DNA from: Microbacterium sp. SA39
GTDB lineage: Bacteria > Actinomycetota > Actinomycetes > Actinomycetales > Microbacteriaceae
Direction of reading: 5' to 3'
Assembly (NCBI RefSeq): GCF_000967865.1
Contig: NZ_JXRU01000039.1
Location: 248,001 to 312,000 of the forward strand
DNA length: 64,000 nucleotides
The translations under genes were made by a program, and so were the position numbers. Positions 9,701 through 17,329 of this stretch are shown in pieces; within the stretch, counting starts at the first letter, position 1; every line of letters starts with the position of its first letter. The notes beneath the pieces are model-generated. The model was given only the letters and a program-made list of their open reading frames with translations. It was not told where the DNA came from and did no database searches.

Positions 9701-10547
9701 CCGCATCGGCTTCACGCTCGACTTCGCCACGGCCGACGGCCGTGCAGCCGACACCATCCACGCCACGACCGATGGGTCCAAGCTGTTCCTGTCGAGTGAC
9801 AGCGGGCGCATCGACTCGGCGTTCCGCGATGCCACGGTGCTGCGACCGGACGGCGTCGCCGATGCCGCCTGGACCCAGTACACCGCTCGGATGCTGGACG
9901 GGAATGCCGCGACCCACTCCGACACCCGGCTGAACTCGGGCCTCTACGGGAACATGTGGGACTTCGGTCCGGACACGACGGTCTCGCTGACCGCGGCCGA
10001 GCTGCTCGTGCGGCAGGACGGCTTCGGCACGTCGCGCATCGCGGACATGCGGCTGGAGGGGTCGAACGACCTGGCCACCTGGACGCGGCTCACCCCGCAG
10101 GCGCCGGCGAAGACGCTCGACTGGCAGGCCTGGACCGTGCAGGACGACACCGCTTATCGATACATCCGCCTCGTCAACGGTCAGATCCTGAACGTCGCCG
10201 AGCTGATCCTGTTCGGGGCGGTGACGACGGCGTCGGCGGTTCCCGCGTGGGATCCGACCGCGGTCTATGATGCCGGCGACCAGGTCTCGTACGGCGACTC
10301 GATCTACACCGCGCAGTGGTGGACGAGCACCGTCGCACCGGACAGCTCGTCGACCGGCTCGTGGATGGAGCAGGGTGCGCTCGTACCGGATGCCGGTGAC
10401 GGTGTGCGGGCCTGGACTTCGTCGTTCGTGTACACCGGCGGCGAGGTCGTGGCTCTTGACGGCCGTACGTTCCGCGCGAAGTGGTGGACCCGGAATCAGG
10501 AGCCGCGGAGTGCGAACGGGCCCTGGCAGGACCTCGGCGCGTACTGA
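6714..10547 (+). CDS. Secreted multidomain alginate-lyase-like protein with carbohydrate-binding modules
   Basis: A 1277-residue exported protein. Residues 1-35 are a classical signal peptide (RRR, hydrophobic core, AAPPATAA). Residues ~60-430 look like the alpha-toroid of the alginate/chondroitin lyase superfamily (PF05426-like), with NRLWNQHLYGVIGM and YESEHDLYGGNVNGS as candidate Asn/Tyr/His-bearing loops. Residues ~490-620 resemble a CBM6-type sandwich. An Ig-like putative domain (~630-705), a helical spacer and two F5/8-type (discoidin) domains (~785-925 and ~1030-1170) follow. Two tandem chitin-binding type 3 (CBM5/12) modules end the protein (WDPTAVYDAGDQVSYG, then SSFVYTGGEVVALDG). 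It is the only secreted enzyme of the operon, so it probably makes the first extracellular cuts. The true substrate is unknown; alginate itself is only one option. Confidence 0.85.
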   Translation: MKIRRRSIRRTIGALTAGVIALSGALLAAPPATAASKPAPPAAGAPLAAAMQAPLPEIVPTVSDAGFAHPGIGFTADNLENMRTQVRAGVDPWASYYDAMVDTRYASLDFRAENAQPGTDTPKNDAYASAAMRTSALKDGIGAMTQALQYAVTGDEQYRANALHVIRTWSGLDPAKYAYFPDAHIHTGVPLYYMLIAAELIRSTDPVNDTLDGYDLRWTDADEQRIEDNLVRPVLETFLSSKNRLWNQHLYGVIGMISPAIFLDDADLYAERVEWFTVNAGYESEHDLYGGNVNGSLAQLFREIPADDPANTTGAPFVQHMEMLRDQAHGQGDVDIFIALARIVDAQGTKLDPVDGTVSDAEDAVSPYGFLDNRILEGADTFYAFMMGEEVPFVPANEGGALSQAYRGRLQDPLSEAYLQYRYVADVDVDEAAPYVAELYEQRDGPLYYYGSGVQNFWNDRGSDYTGAEYWVAFPEELAEVDDTVAPLAPSAELSVRTFGSPLGDGAVRDEADGTSFIRLDADADDARLAIRRAIWGDRASQSLVGVKVRSDGSARLEASRTAAEAPFAEIVVPDTGGEWRYVWFDLALAKTPGAVGENILFLRATGSDAKVDVAGLLAQANGVLTPPVFADTPSLDAVLVAGEPWTRQIQTTDAAGETVTLALQGAPSGAALNNAELSWSPGQSGESEMTVVASDGTTVTALPVTITVAESREAAIDELVGRAGEGAEYTSVSWGRFEEARAAAVDGAGTADAPAFATLLRSLGDAVSGLVALSPELPDGTLDYRSLVIAPPLTAAQLTAITDGDNQTTWGDQRVPSIVFDFGASFRVSAERFGFQARDTFTNRAEGTNVYGSEDGVTWTLLTENPNTGTDAAIEWIPVRSEVRDSTFRFLKLQVDEPGVPSDPAYPGIWSIADLRIDGTRSEAVGTMDTVAIGSGDAVAGRVVAGDTVELTITGPAGNTDVAVTVAGLPATVSSPSAGKWTATATLPAGAAPAGRIGFTLDFATADGRAADTIHATTDGSKLFLSSDSGRIDSAFRDATVLRPDGVADAAWTQYTARMLDGNAATHSDTRLNSGLYGNMWDFGPDTTVSLTAAELLVRQDGFGTSRIADMRLEGSNDLATWTRLTPQAPAKTLDWQAWTVQDDTAYRYIRLVNGQILNVAELILFGAVTTASAVPAWDPTAVYDAGDQVSYGDSIYTAQWWTSTVAPDSSSTGSWMEQGALVPDAGDGVRAWTSSFVYTGGEVVALDGRTFRAKWWTRNQEPRSANGPWQDLGAY

Positions 10548-10562
10548 CGGGTGCGGGGCTGC

Positions 10563-11651
10563 TCAGGCGCGGGCGGGGCCGGTGGACCCGCGCACGATCA
10601 ACCGGCTCGGCAGCACGACCGGGCCGTCGTACGGCTCGCCGACCGCGATGCGGCCGGCGAGTTCGCCCACGTCGTGGAAGGGGGCGCGGATCGTCGTGAG
10701 CGATGGTGTCAGGTCGGCGACGAGCTGCATGTCGTCGAAGCCCACGACCGAGATCTGCGCGGGGATGGCGATGCCTCGGGCGTTCAGGGCTCGGCAGACG
10801 CCGACGGCCATGATGTCGGTCTGGCAGACGATGGCCGTGACCTCGGGATGCTCCTGGAGGAACGCGATGGTCGTCGCCGCCGCGGCATCCGATTCGTTGC
10901 TGCTCTGCGCGGCCAGCGCGGGGTCGTAGGCGATCCCGGCATCCGCGAGTCCGGCCTGATAGCCGAGGAAGCGCTGGTGCGGAGTGGTCATCTCGTCGAG
11001 CGAGCCGAGGAAGGCGATGCGGCGGTGCCCGAGCTCCACGAGGTGCTCGACTCCGCTGCGCACACCCCCGAGGTGGTCGTAGTCGATCGACGCGATGTGC
11101 GGATGGTGGGGGAGTGCTGCGCGACCGCAGAGGATCAGCTGCGCGCCGACACGTGCGAGCGTCGCAGAGTATCGCTGGGCCCGCTCGTCGAACTCCTCCG
11201 TCGCGGGTGTGGAGCCGACGAGGAGCACGGCCGCCACGCGCTGCTCGCTGAGCGTCTCGATCAGTGCCGCCTCGCGGTCGGCGTCTCCGCCGGTCGTGCA
11301 CATCGTGAACAGGTGGCCGTTCGCCGTGGCGATGTCTTCGGCGCCGCCGGCCATGGTGGCGAACGTCGGACCGACCATCATGCTGGAAACGAAGGCGATG
11401 CTGCGCCGGCCGACGCCCATCATCGATCGGGCCAGGCCGTTCACCACGTAACCGAGCTCCTCCGCGGCGGCGAGCACCCTGGCATGGCTCGCAGACTTGC
11501 CCGCGGCGCGGCCGGCGAGGACCCGGGAGGCGGTGGCGCGCGAGACCTCCGCCCGTCGCGCGACATCGGCGAGGGTCGCACCCCCGCCTCTCTCCGGCCC
11601 GGGCGTCGCCGAGCGACGGGCAGGCGGGATGCTGTCGATCGAGGTGGTCAC
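10563..11651 (-). CDS. LacI family transcriptional repressor
   Basis: A 362-residue regulator with an N-terminal LacI helix-turn-helix at ~residues 25-75 (TLADVARRAEVSRATASRVLAG, hinge helix region NGLARSMMG) and a periplasmic-binding-protein-like sugar sensor. The sensor shows IASIDYDHLGGVRSGVEHLVELGHRRIAFLG and the C-terminal PAQISVVGFDDMQLVADLTPSLTTIRAP. It is convergent with the glycan operon and ends 15 bases beyond it, which makes that operon its likely target, with a sugar breakdown product as inducer. Translation starts at GTG (11651). A perfect palindrome lies 43 bases upstream, consistent with autorepression. A -10-like TAGATT at 11664-11659 would start the transcript almost at the GTG. 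Confidence 0.93.
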   Translation of the reverse strand: MTTSIDSIPPARRSATPGPERGGGATLADVARRAEVSRATASRVLAGRAAGKSASHARVLAAAEELGYVVNGLARSMMGVGRRSIAFVSSMMVGPTFATMAGGAEDIATANGHLFTMCTTGGDADREAALIETLSEQRVAAVLLVGSTPATEEFDERAQRYSATLARVGAQLILCGRAALPHHPHIASIDYDHLGGVRSGVEHLVELGHRRIAFLGSLDEMTTPHQRFLGYQAGLADAGIAYDPALAAQSSNESDAAAATTIAFLQEHPEVTAIVCQTDIMAVGVCRALNARGIAIPAQISVVGFDDMQLVADLTPSLTTIRAPFHDVGELAGRIAVGEPYDGPVVLPSRLIVRGSTGPARA

Positions 11652-11693
11652 AACGGCAATCTACCGTGACGTGTGGTCGGAGGCGCGGTCCGA

Positions 11694-11707
11694 CGCAACT
11701 AGTTGCG
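11694..11707. promoter_or_regulatory. LacI-type operator, perfect 14-bp palindrome
   Basis: CGCAACTAGTTGCG is a perfect dyad with a central CTAG. It lies 43 bp upstream of the LacI-family gene, at about -42 to -55 relative to its predicted start. Symmetry with a central CG/CTAG core is usual for LacI-family operators; assignment to this regulator is inference. The right arm overlaps the TTG codon from which the neighbouring broken serine hydrolase frame opens. Confidence 0.75.
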
Positions 11708-12887
11708 CAACCGAGGAAGTACGCGCTGGCTGCAGGGGCTGCTCGACCTGGACGCGCCGGTGCGCGACTATGTCCCGGCATTCTCGCTGGGCGACGCGGC
11801 CGCGGCCGCCGCGATCACCACCCGCCAGCTCCTCAGCCACGTGAGCGGATTCGAGGGCGACCTGTTCATCGACACCGGGGCCGCCGACGACTGCGTCGAG
11901 AAGTACCTCGAGGTGATCGCCGACACCCCGCAGCTGTTCGCACCCGGTGAGCGCTTCTCGTACAACAACGCCGCGTTCGTCGTGCTCGGCCGCATCGTCG
12001 AGGTGCTGCGCGAGAAGCCGTTCCACCGCGCGCTGCACGAGCACCTGGCCGATCCGCTGGGCCTCACCCATGTCGCGACCGACGCGTCGGAGGCGATCAT
12101 GTTCCGTGCCGCTCTCGGCCACCTCCCGGCGGAGGACGGCGGCGAGCCGGTGCCCGCACCGGTGTGGAGCCTGGTGCGCTCGAACGCTCCTGCCGGCGCG
12201 ATGCTGGCGATGACCGCGCGCGACCTCGTCACCTACGCGCGCATGCACATCGATGGCGGCATCGCTCCCGACGGAACACGGATGCTGTCGCCCGAGAGCG
12301 TCGCCGCGATGCAGACGCGGCAGGTCGAGGTGCCCGACTTCGGACTCATGGGCAGCGCCTGGGGTCTCGGCTGGTCGCTCTACGACTGGGCGGGCGGGCC
12401 GGTGATCGGCCACGACGGCGGCACCATCGGGCAGAGCGCGTTCCTGCGGATCGTGCCGGAGGCGGGCGTCGCCGTCGCGATTCTCACGAACGGCGGCACT
12501 CCGATCTCCCTGTACCTCCGGCTGATGACGAAGATCCTCGACGAGCTCGCCGGCGTCACGGTCCCGTCGCTGCCCGTGCCGCCGTGAGCTCCGGTCGAGG
12601 TGAATCTCGAGCGCATCCTCGGCACCTACTCCTCGTCGGTCTCGGACTCGACCGTGCGCCTCGATGACGAGGGCCGGATCTGGGTCGACCGCACCATGAA
12701 GGGCATCTTCGCCGAACTCGGCCCGGCACCGGAACCCGTCGAACTGGTCGGCTGGGCGGATGACAGCCTGATCCCGGTGGAGCCGACGCACGGCGTGCAC
12801 CTGCCGCTCGCCTTCGTCGGCGACGACGGAACCGGTCGTGCCCTCTACCTGCACACCGGCCGTGCGGACCGCCGGGTCGACGCCTGA
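11703..12887 (+). pseudogene. Serine hydrolase (beta-lactamase class C family), 5'-truncated with in-frame stop
   Basis: The frame opens at TTG 11703 and immediately enters family sequence at LLDLDAPVRDYVPAF, which normally follows the catalytic SxxK by about 25 residues. The N-terminal part including SxxK is absent, and the bases upstream are the LacI promoter region. The Tyr motif (YNNAAF) and HDGG remain. A TGA at 12585-12587 interrupts the frame, but the same frame continues in homologous style (VNLERILGTYSSS ...) to the stop at 12887, giving the usual C-terminal beta-barrel. So there are two lesions: loss of the 5' end and a nonsense codon. An intact relative follows directly downstream. 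Confidence 0.8.
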
Positions 12888-13018
12888 GCGCGGCGCGTCG
12901 ACGGATGCTCGGGCCGAGAGGGGACCTACGTCCATAGCGCGCGCGGACGGCATCTGCCATGGTCGACGGTAAGCGGTGCGTCATGCTCCGCGGGTCGGCC
13001 GAGAGGAGGAGGACCGCC

Positions 13019-14215
13019 TTGCGTCACCACGACCATCGAGCCCGGAGATCCGGTCGCGTCCTGCGGGGCGTAGCCATCGCAGTCGGCATCCTCGTCGCTG
13101 TCGGGTGCGCGGGCCCCGCGACCGTGGATCCTGCACCCTCGGCGACATCAGAGGTCGTTCGACCGGAGGCTCCGGAGGGAGACCTGCCCGAAGCGCTGCA
13201 GTCCCGACTGCAGCAAGCGCTCGACGAGACGATGGCCGGGTACGACGTGCCCGGGGCCGCCGTCGGCGTGTGGATCCCCGGTGAGGGGTCGTGGACGAGT
13301 GCGACCGGCATCGCCGATGTCGAGGCGGGCGCGCCGGTCGATTCAGACATGGCGTGGCCTCTGCGCAGCGTCACGAAGTCCTACACCGTCACCCTGCTGC
13401 TGCAGCTCGTCGACGAGGGAGAGGCGAGCCTCGATGACACCATCGGACAGTACGTCGACGGGGTCACCGCGGGCGACGAGATCACGCTGCGGCAGCTTGC
13501 GGAGATGTCCAGCGGCAACGCGGATTACACCGACGACGACTTCATCGCGGCGTTCATCGAAGACCCCGAGACCGTCTTCACGCTCGACGAGCTGAACGGC
13601 TTCATGCTCGGCAAGCCTGCGCAGTTCGCTCCCGGCAGCGAGAAGGTCTACACGAACGCCAACACCAACCTGCTCGGCGCTGTCATCGAGAAGGTGACCG
13701 GTCAGGATTTCGCCGACGTCCTCGACGAGCGCATCCTCGCGCCTCTCGGACAGACCGGCACACGGTACATCGTGGATGCGGCCACATGGAGGGAGCCGCA
13801 CGCCGTGGGCTACGCGCCGGACGAGGGGACCCTTGCACCGCAACCCGAGAACCAGTCCATCTTCGGCCCGGCGGGGTCTATGGTCAGCACTCTCGATGAC
13901 GCTCTCGTGTGGGGGCAGACGCTCGGCACCGGTGTGCTCCTGGAGCCCGCGACCCAGAAGGAGCGCCAGGAGGGGGCACCCCTCGATGCCGGCCCGCCCT
14001 ACGACATCTACGCCCTCGGCATCGGCGAGACGGACGGATGGTGGGGACACAACGGCGAAGGGCTCGGTTTCACGGCCGCCGTCTTCCATCATCCCGAATC
14101 GGGCGCGACCGTGGCGGCGTTCATGAACGCGTCGAACCTCGCCGACAGGGCCCACCCGGCAGATCAGATGTTCCGCGCAGTCGCCCGGATTCTCGCCGCG
14201 GAAGCAGATCGATGA
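13019..14215 (+). CDS. Serine hydrolase lipoprotein (beta-lactamase/penicillin-binding-protein-like)
   Basis: A 398-residue exported esterase/peptidase-like protein of the class C beta-lactamase fold. Start: the TTG at 13019 is preceded by GAGGAGGA at good spacing. The longer ATG form (12959) lacks such a site and would spoil the signal peptide. Residues 10-30 (RSGRVLRGVAIAVGILVAVG, then Cys30) form a lipoprotein signal with a somewhat atypical lipobox. Catalytic motifs: SVTK (SxxK), YTN (YxN) and HNG (the KTG equivalent). Proteins of this kind are D-amino-acid-containing peptide hydrolases, esterases or orphan PBPs rather than resistance enzymes. It stands alone, with no regulon promoter in front. 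Confidence 0.85.
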   Translation: MRHHDHRARRSGRVLRGVAIAVGILVAVGCAGPATVDPAPSATSEVVRPEAPEGDLPEALQSRLQQALDETMAGYDVPGAAVGVWIPGEGSWTSATGIADVEAGAPVDSDMAWPLRSVTKSYTVTLLLQLVDEGEASLDDTIGQYVDGVTAGDEITLRQLAEMSSGNADYTDDDFIAAFIEDPETVFTLDELNGFMLGKPAQFAPGSEKVYTNANTNLLGAVIEKVTGQDFADVLDERILAPLGQTGTRYIVDAATWREPHAVGYAPDEGTLAPQPENQSIFGPAGSMVSTLDDALVWGQTLGTGVLLEPATQKERQEGAPLDAGPPYDIYALGIGETDGWWGHNGEGLGFTAAVFHHPESGATVAAFMNASNLADRAHPADQMFRAVARILAAEADR

Positions 14216-14252
14216 CGGGTGCCGGCATCCGTCACGCCCGTCACCCGGTCGC

Positions 14253-14939
14253 TCAGTTGCCGAGGCCGTCGAGCGCCCAGTGGTAGCGCAGGCGGAGGCC
14301 GCGCTCCATGCTCGCCAGGGCCGCGCCGACGCCGAGGGTGATGTTGAGCCAGAGGGGGAGATGAATAGGCGAGACGAACGTGCCGAAGCGCTCCGCGATC
14401 GGTGGGATCTCGGAGATCACCTGCGCCAGTTGAGGCACATTCACTGCCACACCGATGATCAGGAAGACGATCGCGGTCCCCGCGATCCACCGGCTCGCGA
14501 CCGGATGCGAATGATCGAGTCGGAGGCGGCGGCCGATCGCCGATCTCGGATGCGGGGTGAGGAGGTGCTCGGAGCGGTCGGGCGTGACGTAGTGCATCCG
14601 CCGGAGACCGTAGGTACCCGCCGCCACCTGGATCACGCCACCCTCGACGGCGAACTTCGCCGGCAGCTTCGACACGACGGCATGCGCCCCGTCGCGGTAG
14701 AGGTGGGCACGAGGGTCGCCGTCGTCGTCGGTCCGCACGTCCACCGCGTACATCGCATCCGGCGCGCCCGGCCGCGGCACCGTCAGCGCGAACAGCTTCC
14801 GCCCTGTCACCAGGTGCCACCACCGGAATGGCTCGAGTGGACGCCCGTCCCCGCGCTTCTGGCGGCGGGGCATCGTGCCGTCGTCGGCATCTCCGAGCAT
14901 GCCGAGCGCGTCGGCATCGTCTTCGTCGAACACGGACAT
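14253..14939 (-). CDS. Hypothetical membrane protein, regulon promoter P1
   Basis: A 228-residue protein that I do not recognise. The first ~150 residues are polar, with an acidic N-terminus (DEDDADALGMLGDADDG) and beta-rich stretches. They are followed by two hydrophobic segments (IAGTAIVFLIIGVAVNV and the LPLWLNITLGVGAALA region) and a short charged tail, so the large N-terminal domain is probably cytoplasmic. The promoter P1 lies directly upstream and its predicted start coincides with the ATG, so the mRNA is probably leaderless. It is the first member of the MerR-type regulon in the window. Confidence 0.75.
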   Translation of the reverse strand: MSVFDEDDADALGMLGDADDGTMPRRQKRGDGRPLEPFRWWHLVTGRKLFALTVPRPGAPDAMYAVDVRTDDDGDPRAHLYRDGAHAVVSKLPAKFAVEGGVIQVAAGTYGLRRMHYVTPDRSEHLLTPHPRSAIGRRLRLDHSHPVASRWIAGTAIVFLIIGVAVNVPQLAQVISEIPPIAERFGTFVSPIHLPLWLNITLGVGAALASMERGLRLRYHWALDGLGN

Positions 14940-14945
14940 GCTTCT

Positions 14946-14976
14946 ATGAGAAGCCCTGTTCCTGGAACATGGTCAA
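14946..14976 (-). promoter_or_regulatory. Regulon promoter P1 (MerR-type, 19-bp spacer)
   Basis: -35 TTGACC (14976-14971), 19-bp spacer atgttccaggaacagggct, -10 TCTCAT (14951-14946). The 7-7-7 dyad is ACCATGT / ACAGGGC. The -10 ends seven bases before the ATG of the membrane-protein gene ending at 14253, predicting a leaderless transcript. Confidence 0.75.
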
Positions 14977-14983
14977 TGAGCGC

Positions 14984-15376
14984 TCAGCCGTGCAACTGCT
15001 CCCGGAGGGCGTCGATGTCCCAGACGTTGGACATCTGGGTGAACCTGCCGTCGCTGATTCGGTAGACGGTCACCTCGTCGATCTCGATCGCCTTGCCGGT
15101 CGGGGCGACCCCGAGCCATTCCTTCGCGGGCGTCCCTCGGGTGATGGCGTGACTGCCGACGGTGTCGCCCGAGACGGTGAGCTTCAGCACCTCGACCTGA
15201 TAGTCGGGCATCGCGTCGGTGATGCTCGCGAACGCGGCCACACCCTGCTCGCGGGTCACGGTCTGACCGTGCGAGAGGATCTCGTCGGCCATGAACTCGC
15301 CGATCTGGTCCCATCGGTGCGCGTTGATCGCGTCGACGTACCGGCCGTAGAACTCACGGATGTCGAAATCGGACAT
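14984..15376 (-). CDS. SnoaL-like / NTF2-fold protein
   Basis: A 130-residue protein of the NTF2 superfamily, ester-cyclase-like branch: a cone-shaped fold, frequently an enzyme or small-ligand binder. Typical features are IREFYGRYVDAINAHRWD at the N-terminus, the central FASITDAMPDYQVEVLKLTVSGD, and the C-terminal EIDEVTVYRISDGRFTQMSNVWD. I take the ATG at 15376, which has GGAAGAAG seven to eight bases upstream; the upstream extension to 15484 has no family similarity. No partner gene reveals its substrate. It lies between a regulon gene and an AraC regulator but carries no regulon promoter. Confidence 0.85.
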   Translation of the reverse strand: MSDFDIREFYGRYVDAINAHRWDQIGEFMADEILSHGQTVTREQGVAAFASITDAMPDYQVEVLKLTVSGDTVGSHAITRGTPAKEWLGVAPTGKAIEIDEVTVYRISDGRFTQMSNVWDIDALREQLHG

Positions 15377-15520
15377 GACTTCTTCCTTTCCTGCCCGTCG
15401 TGCGGGCTCGATCTGCCTGCGGGTTCGCGGGCAGGACCATCGTGCCTCCCCGGGGGAGGACTCCGGATCATTCAGAATCCGCACTTACTTACCGATCGTC
15501 CGGGCGCCGCGAAGAGCGGC

Positions 15521-16459
15521 TCAGGCGCTCACCGCCTGCCGAGCCGTGCTCCGGAACTGGGCCGGCGAGGAACCGACCACACGACGGAACGCGGTGCTGA
15601 ACGCGCTCTCGGAGAGATAGCCCGTCGACCAGGCGAGATCGGAGATCGGCATCGTGTCGCGTGCGAGCGCATCGCGAGCGAGGCTCATCCGCCACTGGGT
15701 GACGTACGCGAGTGGTGGAACCCCGACATGGCTCTTGAAGGAATGCGCGAAGGTCGACCGGGACATGTGACTGATGTCGGCCAATTCCTTGAGGGTCCAT
15801 GGGTACGCCACGTCGGCGTGGACGGCACGCAGCGCCGCACCGATGCCGTCTTCGTTGAGTGCGCTCAACCAGCCCGTCGGCCGTTCGGTCTGCCCGGCAT
15901 GGACCCGCAGCATGTGCACGAGCAGCACCTGTGCGAGGTGATTCTCGACGAGCGGACCACCGGCGGCGCCGACGCCGACCTCATTGGCGAGGATGTCGAT
16001 CAGTTGCGCGAGTCGGGCGCCGCGGGGGTCCGACGCGTGCACGATCACGAGCGGCGGCAGCAGGTCGATGAGCAGCGACGCGTTGTCCTCGTCGAACGCG
16101 ATGTGCCCGACGCAGAGGTAGAGGTCCTCGTGAGTGTCCGGCCCCAGGCGCACCACGTCGTCGTCGACACCCGCTGCCCAGACATCCTCTACGGCGCGCG
16201 GATCGGCATCGGGTGAGCTGGCCAGCCGGTAGGCCGGCGGGTTGCCGAGCAGGAAGGTGTCTCCCTGCTCGAGTCGGACAGGTTCGTGCCCTTCGAGGAT
16301 CAGCCAGCAGGAGCCGGTGACGAGACCGCCGATGCGCACGTGGGGGAACGTTCCGAAAGGCAGTGCCCACTCGCCGGAGGCACGCAGGCTCGGACCGATG
16401 ACGGTCCGAGGGCGCAACAGTCCGATCGCGTCGGCGACCGGGTCACCGTATCCGAGCAT
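15521..16459 (-). CDS. AraC family transcriptional regulator (cupin_6 type)
   Basis: A 312-residue activator/repressor. The N-terminal ~190 residues form an AraC-binding cupin_6 domain (VADAIGLLRPRTVIG, GSCWLILEGHEPVRLEQGDTFLLG). The C-terminal ~100 residues hold two HTH motifs (WTLKELADISHMSRSTFAHSF; AWSTGYLSESAFSTAFRRVVG). The second of two adjacent ATGs (16459) stands five bases from AGGAGG and is chosen; the longer form from 16522 lacks a ribosome site. Divergently transcribed from an SDR gene with a 113-bp intergenic space, so it probably controls that oxidoreductase, as AraC/cupin_6 regulators commonly do. Confidence 0.9.
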   Translation of the reverse strand: MLGYGDPVADAIGLLRPRTVIGPSLRASGEWALPFGTFPHVRIGGLVTGSCWLILEGHEPVRLEQGDTFLLGNPPAYRLASSPDADPRAVEDVWAAGVDDDVVRLGPDTHEDLYLCVGHIAFDEDNASLLIDLLPPLVIVHASDPRGARLAQLIDILANEVGVGAAGGPLVENHLAQVLLVHMLRVHAGQTERPTGWLSALNEDGIGAALRAVHADVAYPWTLKELADISHMSRSTFAHSFKSHVGVPPLAYVTQWRMSLARDALARDTMPISDLAWSTGYLSESAFSTAFRRVVGSSPAQFRSTARQAVSA

Positions 16460-16572
16460 CATGTCCTCCTGGACGATCGGTAAAGAGATCAGGATTTCCA
16501 ACGAGCGATCGTACTCCCGCACGAATCAGGATGGATTCGTCAGGCAGGAACAAGGGCAAGGGAGAAGGCGTC

Positions 16573-17325
16573 ATGGGTCAGTTCGAGGGCAAGACGGCAG
16601 TGATCACCGGCGGCAGTAGCGGGATCGGTCTCGCCACAGCCCGACAGTTGGCGAGCGGGGGAGCGCATGTGTTCCTCACGGGTCGACGTGAGACGGAGCT
16701 GGCAGCCGCGGTCGAGGCGGTCGGCGCCGATCGGGCGACCGGCGTGGTCGGCGACGTCTCGGACCTCGCCGCTCTCGACACGCTGTACGCAGCCGTCCGG
16801 GAGCGTCGCGACGGCATCGACGTGCTCGTCGCCAATGCGGCTGTCGGATCGTTCGCGACACTGGAGCAGACCACGGAGGAGCACTTCGACCAGACGTTCG
16901 CGGTCAACACGCGGGGGCTTCTGTTCACCGTCCAGAAGGCGTTGCCGCTTCTCAACGAGGGCGCGTCGATCGTGCTCATCGGTTCCACCGCCGCCGACCG
17001 CGGAATGGAGGCCTTCGGCGCCTACGCGGCATCGAAGGCGGCGGTCCGCTCGTTCGCGCGAACGTGGTCGACAGAGCTCAAGGGCCGCGGCATCCGGGTG
17101 AATGTCGTCTCGCCGGCGTGGATCGAGACGCCGGGCGGCACCGCCGCCTTCGGCGACGAGGAGACCGCGCGCGCCATGAAGGATCACGTCGCCGCGACCG
17201 TACCGAAGGGACGCATGGGGCATCCCGACGAGGCGGCCGCTGTCGTGGCCTTCCTCGCCTCGGAGCAGAGCAGCTACGTCGTCGGCTCGAACCTTTACGT
17301 CGACGGCGGCACGAACCAGGTCTGA
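16573..17325 (+). CDS. SDR family oxidoreductase
   Basis: A 250-residue classical short-chain dehydrogenase. The cofactor motif is TGGSSGIG at residues ~11-18, NAA is at ~85, and the catalytic Ser region is VLIGSTAADRG. The active site YAASK fits YxxxK, and PAWIETPGG follows the last catalytic helix. The C-terminal SSYVVGSNLYVDGGTNQV is family-typical. An Arg after the second strand (TGRRETEL) favours NADP(H). The start at 16573 has GGGAGAAGG upstream. Divergent to the AraC gene, its probable regulator. Substrate unknown. Confidence 0.92.
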   Translation: MGQFEGKTAVITGGSSGIGLATARQLASGGAHVFLTGRRETELAAAVEAVGADRATGVVGDVSDLAALDTLYAAVRERRDGIDVLVANAAVGSFATLEQTTEEHFDQTFAVNTRGLLFTVQKALPLLNEGASIVLIGSTAADRGMEAFGAYAASKAAVRSFARTWSTELKGRGIRVNVVSPAWIETPGGTAAFGDEETARAMKDHVAATVPKGRMGHPDEAAAVVAFLASEQSSYVVGSNLYVDGGTNQV

Positions 17326-17329
17326 GCGA

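Noticed and set aside
6240..9917. A 1225-residue open frame on the minus strand opposite the secreted lyase
   Set aside because: Antisense shadow of GC-rich codons: Arg/Gly/Val-rich, no domain, no ribosome site, and it covers two well-supported genes.
13019..14215. Naming the class C-like serine hydrolases as AmpC resistance enzymes
   Set aside because: SxxK/YxN/HxG motifs fit many esterases and DD-peptidases; the KTG of true AmpC is replaced by HNG or HGG.
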